DNA of 58,635 nucleotides from Deltaproteobacteria bacterium (GTDB lineage Bacteria > Myxococcota_A > Polyangia > JAAYKL01): positions 1 to 58,635 of the forward strand of contig JAUVDV010000029.1 in the NCBI GenBank assembly GCA_030595125.1, in the 5' to 3' direction. Positions within the stretch are counted from its first letter, which is position 1. The number at the start of each line of letters is the position of its first letter. A program made the position numbers and the translations under genes. Shown here in pieces: positions 34,489 through 43,568 of this stretch. The notes beneath the pieces are model-generated. The model searched no databases, was not told the DNA's origin, and saw nothing but the letters and a program-made list of their open reading frames with translations.

Positions 34489-35481
34489 ATGACCCAAGAT
34501 GTTCGCATCAGGATCGTCGGCACGGGCAGCTACAAGGCTGCAGGTGTGCTCACCAACCAGGATCTGGAAAAAATGGTGGACACCAGTGACGACTGGATCA
34601 TCGAACGGACCGGGATCCGGGAACGCCGTGTGGCACAGAAAGATGTCTTCACGTCCGACATGGCAACCCACGCCCTTCGCCAGGCCCTTGACGCGGCAGG
34701 ACTGCAGGCAAACGATCTCGACATGATCATCTGTGGAACGGTCACGCCGGACCGCCAGCTGCCGGCGACAGCGGCTTACGTTCAACAAAAGATCGGCGCC
34801 ACCAACCACTGCGCTTCCTTTGACCTGGCCGCCGCCTGCGCGGGGTTCCTCTACGGACTCTCCATCGCGGACGTATTCATCAAAACGGGCAAGGCCAAGA
34901 CAATCGGCATCATCGGCGTAGAGCTCCTGTCCCGGGTCCTCGACTACAAGGACAGAAACACGTGCGTTCTCTTTGGAGACGGCGCCGGCGCCGCAGTGGT
35001 AACGGGCGATACCTCCGAACGTGGCTTGCTTTCCACCCACTTGTTTACCGACGGATCCCTCACCGAGAGCCTGTACATCCCGGGTGGCGGATCGCGTATG
35101 CCGGCATCAAGAGAAACCGTGGACAATCGTCAGCACTACGTTCATATGGCCGGCAAGGAGGTCTTCAAACACGCGGTGCGCTATCTCTCGAGCGCCGCGA
35201 AGCTGGCCCTCGAAACAAATGGCAAGGGTCCCAACGACGTCGATGTGGTGGTCGCCCACCAGGCCAATATGAGAATCCTCGACGCGGTCTCCCGACGCGT
35301 TGAGATCCCACTGGAAAAATTCGTGCTCAATATCGAGCATTACGGCAATACCTCCAGCGCTTCCATCCCTATCGCTCTCGATGAGGCGGTACGGAGCGGG
35401 CGGATCAAGCAGAATGACACCATGCTGATGATCGCCCTTGGAGGGGGCATTTCCTGGGCCTCGGCCCTGCTGAACTGGTGA
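34489..35481 (+). CDS. fabH: Beta-ketoacyl-ACP synthase III
   Basis: FabH condenses acetyl-CoA (or another short acyl-CoA) with malonyl-ACP to start fatty-acid synthesis. ATG at 34489 gives the normal 330-residue length; the longer frame would overlap rpmF. Catalytic Cys is in LAAACAGFLYGL, His in AHQANMRI and Asn in EHYGNTSSAS. DDWIIERTGIRERR is the conserved N-terminal CoA-binding block. fabD follows after 4 bp. Confidence 0.97.
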   Translation: MTQDVRIRIVGTGSYKAAGVLTNQDLEKMVDTSDDWIIERTGIRERRVAQKDVFTSDMATHALRQALDAAGLQANDLDMIICGTVTPDRQLPATAAYVQQKIGATNHCASFDLAAACAGFLYGLSIADVFIKTGKAKTIGIIGVELLSRVLDYKDRNTCVLFGDGAGAAVVTGDTSERGLLSTHLFTDGSLTESLYIPGGGSRMPASRETVDNRQHYVHMAGKEVFKHAVRYLSSAAKLALETNGKGPNDVDVVVAHQANMRILDAVSRRVEIPLEKFVLNIEHYGNTSSASIPIALDEAVRSGRIKQNDTMLMIALGGGISWASALLNW

Positions 35482-35485
35482 GAAG

Positions 35486-36424
35486 ATGAAGGTTGCATTT
35501 GTATTTCCAGGTCAGGGAGCCCAGAAGGTCGGAATGGGCCGCGAACTCGCTGATGCCTTTGAGGTATCCCGCGCCACCTTCGACGAAGCCGACGCCGCGA
35601 TCGGAGAAGATCTGTCCAGGCTGATATTTGAGGGCCCCGCGGACACCCTCACTCTGACCGCCAACACCCAGCCTTCCATCGTCACTGTCTCCATCGCCGC
35701 CCTGCGCGCGTTTCAGGAGCGATCGAACCTGACGCCGTCCTTCGTGGCGGGTCACAGTCTCGGCGAATTCAGCGCGCTTGTATGCTCCGGAGCCATGAGC
35801 TTCACCGACGCCGTTCGCACCACCCGGGCACGCGGCACATTCATGCAAGAAGCGGTACCCCCGGGCGAGGGGGCCATGGCCGCCGTGATGAAGATGAACC
35901 CCAATGACGTTGAAGCCGCTTGCGGCGAGGGAGCTTCGATGGGCGTGGTCTGCGCGGCGAACTTCAATTCTCCGGGCCAGACCGTCATCTCGGGCGCCGC
36001 AGGGGCCGTGGAACACGTTTGCGCCATCATCAAGGAACGTGGAGGAAGGGTCATCCCCCTCAAGGTGAGCGCTCCTTTCCATTGCGCCCTGATGGAGCCC
36101 GCGGCCACAGGACTGAACGGTTTTCTCGGCGAGATCGATTTTGCCGATCCCGTCCCGCCGGTGGTTACAAACGTGGAGGCCGAGCCCAATTCCGACGGGA
36201 ATCGGATCCGCGATCTTCTTGTGCGTCAGGTTACTTCTCCGGTACGCTGGACCGAATCCGTGGCCTTCATGATCGGCCAGGGCGTTACCAGGTTCGTGGA
36301 GTTCGGCCCAGGAAACGTACTCGCCGGGCTCATCGCAAAAATAGACAGTTCGATAAAAGTAATGTCAGTAAACACTCCCGAAAGCCTCGAAAAGGCATTG
36401 GAATCATTCGGAGCACAAAATTAG
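35486..36424 (+). CDS. fabD: Malonyl-CoA:ACP transacylase
   Basis: FabD moves malonyl from CoA to ACP. The 312-residue sequence starts MKVAFVFPGQGAQKVGMG, has the nucleophile elbow GHSLGEFSAL (Ser near residue 92), the Arg in TTRARGTFMQ, and the His in VSAPFHCALM. All catalytic features are in place and the length is typical. It is 4 bp after fabH and 15 bp before acpP. Confidence 0.97.
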   Translation: MKVAFVFPGQGAQKVGMGRELADAFEVSRATFDEADAAIGEDLSRLIFEGPADTLTLTANTQPSIVTVSIAALRAFQERSNLTPSFVAGHSLGEFSALVCSGAMSFTDAVRTTRARGTFMQEAVPPGEGAMAAVMKMNPNDVEAACGEGASMGVVCAANFNSPGQTVISGAAGAVEHVCAIIKERGGRVIPLKVSAPFHCALMEPAATGLNGFLGEIDFADPVPPVVTNVEAEPNSDGNRIRDLLVRQVTSPVRWTESVAFMIGQGVTRFVEFGPGNVLAGLIAKIDSSIKVMSVNTPESLEKALESFGAQN

Positions 36425-36439
36425 AAATTGGAGGTAAAA

Positions 36440-36673
36440 ATGGAATTGGAAAACAAAGTTCGCGAAATCGTATGCCAGCAACTGGATGTAGAAGCCGACA
36501 AGGTCAAGAAGGAGACCTCCTTCGTGGAAGATCTCGGCGCCGATTCACTTGCAGTGGTAGAGTTGGTCCTCGCCCTGGAAGAAGCGTTCGACATAGACAT
36601 CCCCGATGAGGACACCGAGAAGCTGCGTACGTTCAATGACGCGGTCACGTACATAAAATCCAAGGTTTCCTGA
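36440..36673 (+). CDS. acpP: Acyl carrier protein
   Basis: ATG at 36440 is preceded by GGAGGTAAAA; an in-frame TTG at 36428 overlaps this SD and is rejected. The 77-residue acidic protein contains [17 protein letters not shown] with the phosphopantetheine Ser (DSL). It carries the growing acyl chain between the Fab enzymes. fabG, which usually lies just upstream, is not present in this cluster. Confidence 0.97.
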   Translation: MELENKVREIVCQQLDVEADKVKKETSFVEDLGADSLAVVELVLALEEAFDIDIPDEDTEKLRTFNDAVTYIKSKVS

Positions 36674-36696
36674 GGAGCGGGCAAGGAGCTATTCTG

Positions 36697-37941
36697 ATGG
36701 ACAAACGAAGGGTAGTCATAACCGGCCTGGGCTGTGTCTCCCCCCTGGGACTCACCGTGGACGCGCTCCAGAAGGGATTCGAGGAGTCGCGTAACGGAAT
36801 CGGCCTGATAACCAGGTTCGACACCGAAGGGTTCGCAACCAAGATCGCCGGTGAGGTCAAGGACTTCGATCCGCTCAAGTGGGTAGAGAAGAGAGAGACC
36901 CGCCAGATGGATCGGTTCATCTTGCTGGCCATCGCAGCCGCACAAGAGGCCATGGACGACTCCGGCCTGGAGATCACCGACGATCTGGCTCTCAGGGTGG
37001 GAACCGTCCTCGGTATCGGCGTCGGCGGGCTCGAATCAATCGAGAACACGCATACGGTGCTGACCAACAAGGGTCCCAGAAGAATCTCTCCGTACTTCAT
37101 TCCCATGATGATCTCCAACCTGGCGCCGGGGCAAATCTCCCTTCGCTTCAACGCCAAGGGCCCCTCGTTCACCACTACCTCCGCTTGCGCGTCCTCGTCC
37201 CATGCCCTCGGAGAGGCGTTCCGGATGATCCAGTACGGAACGTGCGATGCGATGATCACGGGCGGAGCTGAGGCCACGGTGACACCGCTCGGGATCGGCG
37301 GATTCAACGCGCTCAAGGCCCTCTCCACCCGAAACGACAGCCCGGAAACATCGAGCAGACCCTTCGAAAAGAACCGGGACGGTTTTGTGCTGGCGGAGGG
37401 AGCCGGCATTCTGATCCTGGAGGAGCTCGAGCACGCAAAAGCCCGCGGGGCAAATATCTACGCCGAGGTAACCGGATACGCCGCCACCGCAGACGCCAAC
37501 CACATCACCGCTCCCGCGCCGGGCGGAGAGGGAGCGGTTCGGTGCATGCGCCTTTGCCTCCAGGATGCAAGGCTCAACCTCGAGGATATCCATTACATCA
37601 ACGCCCACGGCACATCCACACCCGTCAACGATCCGCTGGAGACCATCGCCGTAAAGACCGCATTCGGCGATCACGCTTACAAGCTCGCCATAAGCTCCAC
37701 CAAATCGATGACCGGACACCTCCTCGGCGCCGCAGGAGCCGTGGAGAGCATCGCCGCTGCAAAAGCCATCGATACACAAACCGCGCCGCCCACTACAAAC
37801 CTGTTCGAGCCCGATCCCCAATGCGATCTCGACTATGTGCCCGGCGAGGCCAGACAAATGAAGATCGACCACGCCTTGTCCAACTCGCTCGGTTTCGGCG
37901 GGACCAACGCGACATTGATCTTTTCACGTTTCACGGAGTAA
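36697..37941 (+). CDS. fabF: Beta-ketoacyl-ACP synthase II
   Basis: The 414-residue enzyme elongates acyl-ACP. It begins MDKRRVVITGLGCVSPLG, carries the nucleophile Cys in TTSACASSSHAL, the two catalytic His residues in NAHGTSTPVND and MTGHLLGAAG, and a C-terminal SLGFGGTNATL. An AAGGAG SD lies upstream of the ATG. It ends the fatty-acid part of the operon; rpiB begins 6 bp later. Confidence 0.97.
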   Translation: MDKRRVVITGLGCVSPLGLTVDALQKGFEESRNGIGLITRFDTEGFATKIAGEVKDFDPLKWVEKRETRQMDRFILLAIAAAQEAMDDSGLEITDDLALRVGTVLGIGVGGLESIENTHTVLTNKGPRRISPYFIPMMISNLAPGQISLRFNAKGPSFTTTSACASSSHALGEAFRMIQYGTCDAMITGGAEATVTPLGIGGFNALKALSTRNDSPETSSRPFEKNRDGFVLAEGAGILILEELEHAKARGANIYAEVTGYAATADANHITAPAPGGEGAVRCMRLCLQDARLNLEDIHYINAHGTSTPVNDPLETIAVKTAFGDHAYKLAISSTKSMTGHLLGAAGAVESIAAAKAIDTQTAPPTTNLFEPDPQCDLDYVPGEARQMKIDHALSNSLGFGGTNATLIFSRFTE

Positions 37942-37947
37942 TAAATC

Positions 37948-38385
37948 ATGGCTCTTCGCCTCGTAATGGCCAGTGACCACGGAGGCTTTGCGCTCAAGGA
38001 AGATCTGAAAAAGGCGCTGGCATCCGCCGATGTCCTGATAACCGATCTCGGCGTTCACGAGGAAAGCTCCGTGGATTACCCTGACCTGGCCCACGCGCTT
38101 TGCGATACTATCCTTGATGGCGAGGCCGACCTGGGACTGCTCGTGTGCGGGACCGGGATCGGCATGAGCATGGCGGCCAACCGTCACCCCGGTATTCGGG
38201 CGGCCCTGTGCACAGACCCATACATGTCCCGAATGGCCAGAGAACACAATGACGCCAACGTGCTCTGCCTTGGCGGACGCGTGATCGGGCCTTCTCTTGC
38301 CGAGAATATCGTCCGGGAGTTCCTCGATGGAAACTACGAGGGCGGCAGGCACGCCCGCCGTATCGACAAGATCGATCTTCGATGA
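37948..38385 (+). CDS. rpiB: Ribose-5-phosphate isomerase B
   Basis: RpiB interconverts ribose-5-phosphate and ribulose-5-phosphate. Family features are MASDHGGFALKEDL at the N-terminus, LLVCGTGIGMSMAAN with the catalytic Cys, and the anion-binding block EHNDANVLCLGGRVIG. Length 145 is normal. Its last codons overlap the ATG of nrdR. In many bacteria rpiB is followed by glyA, nrdR and ribD; here glyA has moved to 48372. Confidence 0.95.
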   Translation: MALRLVMASDHGGFALKEDLKKALASADVLITDLGVHEESSVDYPDLAHALCDTILDGEADLGLLVCGTGIGMSMAANRHPGIRAALCTDPYMSRMAREHNDANVLCLGGRVIGPSLAENIVREFLDGNYEGGRHARRIDKIDLR

Positions 38386-38864
38386 GATGCCCGGCCTGCG
38401 GCGCAACTGACACGCGGGTCATCGACTCCCGGGTCATCAAGGAAAACACCGAAATCCGTCGACGCAGGCAGTGCGATTCCTGCTCCAACAGATTCACCAC
38501 CTACGAGAGAACCGTCGGCACATTTCCGGCGATCATCAAGAAGGACGGAAGACGTGAAGACTGGGACCGCGAGAAGATCCTTCGGGGCCTGTCAAAGGCT
38601 TGCGAAAAGCGACCTATCTCCGTCAATCAGATCGAGCAACTCGTCGACGAGATAGAGCGAACGGTGGGCGGGCTCACCGAAACCGAGGTCCCCGCCGCCG
38701 TCATCGGAGAGCACCTGATGTCGGGCCTGCGCAAGCTCGATGAAGTTGCGTACGTGCGGTTCGCCAGCGTATATAGATCGTTCAAGGACATTGACGAATT
38801 CATCGATGAACTCTCGGATCTGATCAAAAACCGCGACGGCAAGATCGAGGAAAAGGCGAAATGA
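38382..38864 (+). CDS. nrdR: Transcriptional repressor NrdR
   Basis: NrdR represses ribonucleotide reductase genes according to ATP/dATP. The zinc ribbon MRCPACGATDTRVIDSR with the second pair CDSCSNRF is followed by the ATP-cone domain (VIKKDGRREDWDREKI). Length is 160. It overlaps rpiB (ATGA) and ribD (ATGA). No ribonucleotide reductase gene lies in the window, so its targets are elsewhere. Confidence 0.96.
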   Translation: MRCPACGATDTRVIDSRVIKENTEIRRRRQCDSCSNRFTTYERTVGTFPAIIKKDGRREDWDREKILRGLSKACEKRPISVNQIEQLVDEIERTVGGLTETEVPAAVIGEHLMSGLRKLDEVAYVRFASVYRSFKDIDEFIDELSDLIKNRDGKIEEKAK

Positions 38865-39982
38865 CCAGACTGGGCCCCAAACAGGACAGAAAATTCATGA
38901 GCCTTGCCCTGGATCTGGCCAAAAAGAGCAGACCGAGCCCCAACCCCCCGGTGGGAGCGGTGGTGGTAGTGGAAGATCGCGTTGTGGGCTCTGGCTATCA
39001 TGAGCGTGCGGGAGAACCCCATGCCGAAATCAACGCCCTGACCGATGCGGGCGCACAGGCAAAAGGGGCCACGTTATTTGTCACTCTCGAGCCCTGCTGG
39101 CACGAGGGCAAGACCGGGCCCTGTACGGAGGCCATTCACGAGGCAGGTATAGGTCGAGTGGTAGTGGGAATGGTCGATCCCGATGACCAGGTCCACGGCC
39201 AGGGTATCGGCCGGCTTCGATCCCTGGGCCATGTGGTTGACGTCGGCACGATGGAGGACGAGTGCGCTGAGCTACTCGCCGGCTACATTATACATCGACT
39301 TCACGGCCGCCCCCTGGTCACCCTCAAGGCCGCCGTCACCCTCGACGGCTACATTGCAAGCAACACCGGTGATTCGCAGTGGATTTCGGGGCCAGAATCC
39401 AGAAGCCGGGCCCACGCCATGCGCGCCAAATCCGACGCCGTCCTCGTGGGAATAGAAACCGTTCTCTCCGACGATCCGCTACTCACGGTACGGCATGTGA
39501 CGGGCCTCGATCCCATGCGGGTGGTGATGGACTCTTCCCTGCGCATTCCGGAGTCGAGCCGGTTAATAGAGACCGCGCCACAGACACCCGTCCTCCTGGT
39601 TCATACAGGGGCGGATGCAAAACGGATTAAAACTCTGAACGCCATTGACGGAGTAGAAACTTTGATCTGCGACCCCAATGTAGACGGTCGAGTGAGCCTC
39701 ACAGATCTGCTCGACAAGCTAGCCGCAAGAGGCGTTCTCTCTCTTCTGGTGGAAGGGGGCGGCTCGGTTCACGGTTCGTTTGCGAAGGCTTCTCTCGCAG
39801 ACCGTTTCTGCCTCTTTATCGCCCCGAAGCTTCTGGGAAACGGAAGACCCTGGGTTGCCTTCAAGGGAATCTCAAATATCGACGACGCAATCGCGCTTCA
39901 CGATCTGGGCGTAACCCCCATTGGCAACGACCTGATGATCGAGGGCGTCTTTAACGACGCGAAGCACAGCCACAAGATCTGA
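38861..39982 (+). CDS. ribD: Bifunctional riboflavin biosynthesis deaminase/reductase
   Basis: The N-terminal deaminase domain has the zinc signature HAEINAL and the paired Cys in [12 protein letters not shown], with usual spacing. The C-terminal reductase domain begins near residue 150 ([20 protein letters not shown]) and contains [18 protein letters not shown] and [13 protein letters not shown]. The enzyme makes 5-amino-6-ribitylamino-uracil phosphate for riboflavin. The gene overlaps nrdR and ends the operon. The other rib genes are not next to it, at least not within the window. Confidence 0.95.
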   Translation: MTRLGPKQDRKFMSLALDLAKKSRPSPNPPVGAVVVVEDRVVGSGYHERAGEPHAEINALTDAGAQAKGATLFVTLEPCWHEGKTGPCTEAIHEAGIGRVVVGMVDPDDQVHGQGIGRLRSLGHVVDVGTMEDECAELLAGYIIHRLHGRPLVTLKAAVTLDGYIASNTGDSQWISGPESRSRAHAMRAKSDAVLVGIETVLSDDPLLTVRHVTGLDPMRVVMDSSLRIPESSRLIETAPQTPVLLVHTGADAKRIKTLNAIDGVETLICDPNVDGRVSLTDLLDKLAARGVLSLLVEGGGSVHGSFAKASLADRFCLFIAPKLLGNGRPWVAFKGISNIDDAIALHDLGVTPIGNDLMIEGVFNDAKHSHKI

Positions 39983-40001
39983 GCGCCGGGAACTATACAG
40001 A

Positions 40002-40517
40002 CTACTCCCCCGAGGCCAGAGGCGGCATTTCGGAAAACCCCCTCAGATCAGTGTTGTGCACATCGTCGGCCTCGAGAAGCCTGGTCAAGCCGGACATCTC
40101 GAGTTGCCTGATCCTCTCCCTCGTCAGGTTCATTATCTCGCCGACCTCCTCGAGAGTGACCCCGCCTCTCTTGGCCACGTCCAGGGCGCAGGTCTCATCC
40201 ATCTCCCACACCTCGATATCCGGGAAGTTGAGCTTGATCGAGCCCGTCTCCGGATTGACGTCGAGATAAAGATGATACTTGCAGCTTACAAACGGGCACG
40301 GTCTCTCCCCGTTCCCGCAATCCGCGCGAACTTGCGGGCGCTCGTATTCCATCTCTGGATACATGAGCCTGCCGATTCGCAGCTGCTCCTTGGTCATCTT
40401 CTTGATTGGGATGGTTCTTGCCCGAACCGGCCGCTTCCTTCGGGTGTTGCGCCTCTTGGCTCCACCCTCCTGCGGACTCTCCTCTTGCGAACCTTCCAGT
40501 CTCTTTGCCTCGTCCAT
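40002..40517 (-). CDS. Sigma-70 region 4-like DNA-binding protein
   Basis: The 171-residue basic protein has a central Cys motif ([16 protein letters not shown]) followed by [15 protein letters not shown], then a helix-turn-helix that matches sigma-70 region 4.2 ([21 protein letters not shown]). Proteins of this type occur in Myxococcota and relatives; target promoters are unknown. RBS GGAGGAGATC directly precedes the ATG. The Cys cluster could bind a metal or sense redox. It lies downstream of a MerR-type gene on the same strand. Confidence 0.75.
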   Translation of the reverse strand: MDEAKRLEGSQEESPQEGGAKRRNTRRKRPVRARTIPIKKMTKEQLRIGRLMYPEMEYERPQVRADCGNGERPCPFVSCKYHLYLDVNPETGSIKLNFPDIEVWEMDETCALDVAKRGGVTLEEVGEIMNLTRERIRQLEMSGLTRLLEADDVHNTDLRGFSEMPPLASGE

Positions 40518-40566
40518 GATCTCCTCCCGGTCTTCTGCGACAAGCGGGAAGCCACTCCCGCCTGGT

Positions 40567-41106
40567 TTACATCGCGTCTCTGGCTACACGTGCCTGCTCT
40601 CTGATCAGCCGGGCCGCTCCCTCCAGCTGTTCCACGAGCAATTCAGCGGACCTCTTCGCCTCGTCAATCCGCTTTCCCGCTCCCATATGCGCCAGACCGC
40701 CAACCTCGCCACTCGTCATACTCTGCTCGAGCTTCTCCACTATCCGCCCGAGCAACCTCCTCAACTCCTCGATTTCTCCACCCACAAAGGCAAACTGCCG
40801 GCATATCTCCTCGATCGTGTAATCGAGAGCCATCAGCCTCTTGATTTCATTGATCTGACGCAGGGTCCCGATTGGATAGATGCCCCTGGACCCCTTGTGC
40901 TTTCCCTTGGTACCGACCCGCCGGCTTCTGGGGAGAAGACCGAGCTGTACGTACTTGCGGAAGGTCGCCTCCGAAAACTTTACTTCCCTGCTGGCAAAAA
41001 CATCCACAATTTGCGCGGAACTCATCCCTTCGGGGAAATTCCCTTCGTAAACCTCGATCTCCTCAATAGTGAGAAGTCCCGTGGTTTTATTGTGAATATA
41101 ATCCAT
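40567..41106 (-). CDS. MerR-type transcriptional regulator
   Basis: The 179-residue product has an N-terminal extension of about 27 residues, then a winged helix-turn-helix of MerR type ([20 protein letters not shown] and [19 protein letters not shown]), and a C-terminal helical part with coiled-coil character ([16 protein letters not shown]) likely to dimerise. No metal-binding Cys is found, so the effector is not a classic metal. The promoter upstream has a perfect dyad in its spacer, which suggests autoregulation. Confidence 0.85.
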   Translation of the reverse strand: MDYIHNKTTGLLTIEEIEVYEGNFPEGMSSAQIVDVFASREVKFSEATFRKYVQLGLLPRSRRVGTKGKHKGSRGIYPIGTLRQINEIKRLMALDYTIEEICRQFAFVGGEIEELRRLLGRIVEKLEQSMTSGEVGGLAHMGAGKRIDEAKRSAELLVEQLEGAARLIREQARVARDAM

Positions 41107-41150
41107 TATACGGATTCCATTCCCTGGCTTACCTTCTTTGGTTACCAGGG

Positions 41151-41180
41151 AATATAATCTATTGAATAGATTCTTGTCAA
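41151..41180 (-). promoter_or_regulatory. MerR-type promoter with dyad in the 18-bp spacer
   Basis: On the minus strand TTGACA (41180-41175) and TATATT (41156-41151) are 18 bp apart. A perfect palindrome AATCTATT-C-AATAGATT (41156-41172) fills the spacer, the position where MerR-family regulators bind and distort their promoters. A second inverted pair, ATTCCCTGG at 41119-41127 and CCAGGGAAT at 41145-41153, lies just downstream of the promoter. Confidence 0.75.
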
Positions 41181-41252
41181 CAGCTTTTTTTCAGCGTCTC
41201 CCGGGCTGGTTGAACAGGGTCCAGGGCGGCAAGGTAATTTGGATCAGAGCCC

Positions 41253-42086
41253 TTATTCTTGAATCTTGCTGAGGAGCCGTCTGGCGTGGGGGCGCCATCG
41301 CTCACCGTCGTTCGCCCACCTGCCCACCTTTGGCGCCGCCAGGACCTTCTTGAGCTCATTCCTGGCATCCTCCAACTCGTCATCCTCGATGAGTACCTCG
41401 GCCATTATCAGGTGGTTCATGGGATAGTCGGACTGGTCGATGGCCTTTTGCGCAAACTCTATGGCTTTATCCATATCGCCGATACTCGTGGGCCATGGAG
41501 GCGCGTTGGCGTAGAGCATGGCGAGCAACCGGTATGGAGCGCCATCCTCGAAGCTCGGATCTATCTTCGCCGCCTCTTCACCAAGGTCCTCCACTTTTCT
41601 GGCCAGGATCATGGCGCTGAAACCAAGACCGGATATCTCCGCACGACGCCCCTTGAGCACGGCGAGATAGTAATACCCCTCCACTCTGTCAGGGCGCTCC
41701 CGCACGGCGTTCTGCCCTGCATCCTCCCCCTTTACAATCCAGGAGAGCCTGATGGAGGCTTCCTTCTCCTGCTCGCTGGCATAGAAGCACGCTCTGGCGA
41801 GGCGCCATTGCACCTCCATCATCTGGGTTTCCGAAGGCCTTTGCGCAAGCAACTTCACCACCTTCTCCAAAGCGGCGATCGCCTCGCTCAGATCTCCGAT
41901 CGACGAGTCCGACTCGGACCCCGCCTCGGCCATGGCCAACAGCTCCTGGATATCGTCGGGAAGTTTATCTTCCGGTTCGGGCTTGTTCGCGGGGGTTGTC
42001 TTTGGAACGGAAGGACCGCAACCCGCTGCCAGCAAACAGACGGCAACTGCACACAGCCATTGTCGCAGCCGGTCGGAAAAAAACAT
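41253..42086 (-). CDS. TatT-like TPR lipoprotein
   Basis: ATG at 42086 begins a lipoprotein signal peptide (LLAAGCGPSV); the frame extends further upstream but only through rplS. About 277 residues form helical repeats. The segment RVEGYYYLAVLKGRRAEISG resembles the TatT component of TRAP transporters, a periplasmic TPR-type protein. No TRAP transporter genes are present here, so a general scaffold role is equally possible. It lies 29 bp downstream of the rplS stop and is probably co-transcribed with it. Confidence 0.7.
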   Translation of the reverse strand: MFFSDRLRQWLCAVAVCLLAAGCGPSVPKTTPANKPEPEDKLPDDIQELLAMAEAGSESDSSIGDLSEAIAALEKVVKLLAQRPSETQMMEVQWRLARACFYASEQEKEASIRLSWIVKGEDAGQNAVRERPDRVEGYYYLAVLKGRRAEISGLGFSAMILARKVEDLGEEAAKIDPSFEDGAPYRLLAMLYANAPPWPTSIGDMDKAIEFAQKAIDQSDYPMNHLIMAEVLIEDDELEDARNELKKVLAAPKVGRWANDGERWRPHARRLLSKIQE

Positions 42087-42114
42087 GTTACCTGTTGCGA
42101 AGCGAATACGCGCC

Positions 42115-42477
42115 TCAGTGCACACCGATCTCTCGAATCCTGGCCGCCTTGCCGCTACGCTTGCGCAGGTAGTAGAGGCGAGCCTGGCGAACACGCCCGT
42201 GGCTCTTGACTTCGAGGCGGTCGATTCTTGGCGAATGCACAGGGAAAACACGCTCCACACCAATGCCGTAGGAAACCTTGCGAACGGTGAAGGTGCTGCG
42301 CAGCCCTCCCCCATGACGCTTGATCACGACACCCTCGAAGACCTGCACCCTCTCCTTCTCACCTTCGCGAATCTTGTAGAAAACACGAACCGTATCACCG
42401 GCCCTGAAGGTTGGAAGAGGATTAGGCCGAAGCTGTTCCTGTTCGATTTCGTATAGTTTTAAAACGGTTCCACTCAT
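42115..42477 (-). CDS. rplS: 50S ribosomal protein L19
   Basis: ATG at 42477 with GAGG upstream gives 121 residues, close to the usual 115-120. Signature segments are [40 protein letters not shown] and the C-terminal [20 protein letters not shown]19 sits at the subunit interface. Usual neighbours rpsP, rimM and trmD are missing. A tRNA-Pro gene lies 144 bp upstream on the other strand. Confidence 0.97.
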   Translation of the reverse strand: MSGTVLKLYEIEQEQLRPNPLPTFRAGDTVRVFYKIREGEKERVQVFEGVVIKRHGGGLRSTFTVRKVSYGIGVERVFPVHSPRIDRLEVKSHGRVRQARLYYLRKRSGKAARIREIGVH

Positions 42478-42615
42478 AACCGATACCTCGCTGCAATGGT
42501 TCACTGAAAACCAAGGAGTTGGGATTATGCTCAAATAGTGCATCGTGTCAATGTTAACTACCAGTCATCTAAAGAATCTTGCCTTGGCGCAAACTTGCAC
42601 GTAATGTCTGCGCTG

Positions 42616-42694
<79 letters not shown>

Positions 42695-42738
42695 CCGGAG
42701 TTATTGAGAATAATCGATCTTTGACAAGATGGTTTAAG

Positions 42739-42864
42739 ATTGCGCTGGCCAGGGTCGAGCGAGCTTCGTGCGCCCCCGCAGACGGCAACGAACGCGTACT
42801 TCGGGTACGCGGAGGAAGCTGGCGAGGAGGTAAGCCGAAGATCGCCGAGCCTGAACTGCGCAAT
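42739..42864. repeat. Imperfect inverted-repeat element between two tRNA genes
   Basis: ATTGCGC at 42739-42745 pairs with GCGCAAT at 42858-42864. Further inward, CAGG/CCTG and AGCTTC/GAAGCT can pair, and a perfect GCGTAC-TTCGG-GTACGC hairpin lies near the centre (42793-42809). No plausible gene is present. It may be a structured RNA, a tRNA spacer element or a small non-autonomous repeat. Confidence 0.45.
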
Positions 42865-42866
42865 AG

Positions 42867-42940
<74 letters not shown>

Positions 42941-42963
42941 CCGAGTTTATCCCAGATCACTGA

Positions 42964-42999
42964 TAGAATGCTCTCACGTGCAAAACGAAAGGTGGGGGA
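42964..42999 (+). promoter_or_regulatory. Conserved promoter/leader cassette, copy 2
   Basis: An extended -10 (TGATAGAAT, TAGAAT at 42964-42969) is followed by CTCTCACGTGCAAAACGAAA and a GGTGGGGGA SD, then the TTG start 31 nt after the -10. Upstream GATCACTG is shared with the copy at 43533. Confidence 0.65.
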
Positions 43000-43407
43000 T
43001 TGCGATACTTACTGTTGATGATCCTGGCGACCGTGCTGGTTTGCGGCGGGTGTGGCGATGATGACAACGACGACACCGGCGGGGACTCCGACTCTGACTC
43101 CGATACCGATACGGACACCGACTCGGACTCGGATTCCGACACGGACACGGACGCGGACACGGGCAGCGATTCCGAGTGCGACGACTTGTGTGAACCTTGC
43201 AGCGACGAGCCGGAAAGCTGCTGCGAGCCGTACCAGTGCATAGTCGCCCCGGGGGAAGACCTCTGCATGTATTTCGATCCCGACCTGGAGCTGTGCCCCG
43301 AGAACGAGCCGACCGATCTCACCACCTGCGAGCACCCGGGCCTCGACTGCGTGTTCGAGTACACCGACTGCTACTGCACCTGTGACGGCTGGGAGTGCGG
43401 TGATTGA
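43000..43407 (+). CDS. Lipoprotein: Asp-Ser/Thr linker and Cys-rich domain
   Basis: The start is TTG, in the place where paralogous leaders have ATG, directly behind GGTGGGGGA. The signal peptide MRYLLLMILATVLVCGGC is nearly identical to that of the protein at 55021. After a D[ST] linker (about residues 28-57), the C-terminal Cys-rich domain has CC-x2-Y-x-C-I and ends CYCTCDGWECGD, matching the lipoprotein at 7111-7593. The family is not recognised beyond this pair. Disulfide bonding outside the cytoplasm is expected. Confidence 0.8.
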   Translation: MRYLLLMILATVLVCGGCGDDDNDDTGGDSDSDSDTDTDTDSDSDSDTDTDADTGSDSECDDLCEPCSDEPESCCEPYQCIVAPGEDLCMYFDPDLELCPENEPTDLTTCEHPGLDCVFEYTDCYCTCDGWECGD

Positions 43408-43434
43408 GGCATGACGGCTCTCTTCAGCTGACTG

Positions 43435-43450
43435 AGCCGAAAACTCGGCT
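43435..43450 (+). terminator. Possible weak hairpin after the 43000 gene
   Basis: AGCCGA-AAAC-TCGGCT forms a 6-bp perfect stem 28 nt after the stop codon and is followed by GTTTCC. The lack of a real T-tract makes intrinsic termination doubtful. Confidence 0.3.
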
Positions 43451-43532
43451 GTTTCCGACCTTGCACCCCTACCCCCGCGAACTGTCCGTGAAGCTGGTCT
43501 TTCCCTTCGTGGCGCCTTTCCGCGATCACTGG

Positions 43533-43568
43533 TAAAATACTCTCACGTACAAAATGAAAGGCGGGGGA
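43533..43568 (+). promoter_or_regulatory. Conserved promoter/leader cassette, copy 3
   Basis: TGGTAAAAT (extended -10, TAAAAT at 43533-43538) is followed by CTCTCACGTACAAAATGAAA and GGCGGGGGA, with ATG 31 nt after the -10. It matches copy 2 at nearly every position. Confidence 0.65.

Noticed and set aside
42087-42314. N-terminal extension of the TPR lipoprotein through rplS
   Set aside because: The extra 76 residues are antisense-type artefacts of the rplS coding frame, while a good lipoprotein signal peptide begins at 42086.
43009-43335. Long antisense frames opposite the Asp-rich linkers
   Set aside because: GAYACN repeats read in reverse give open frames such as (VS)n or (GIR)n with no stop codons. 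They occur opposite every linker and lack start signals.
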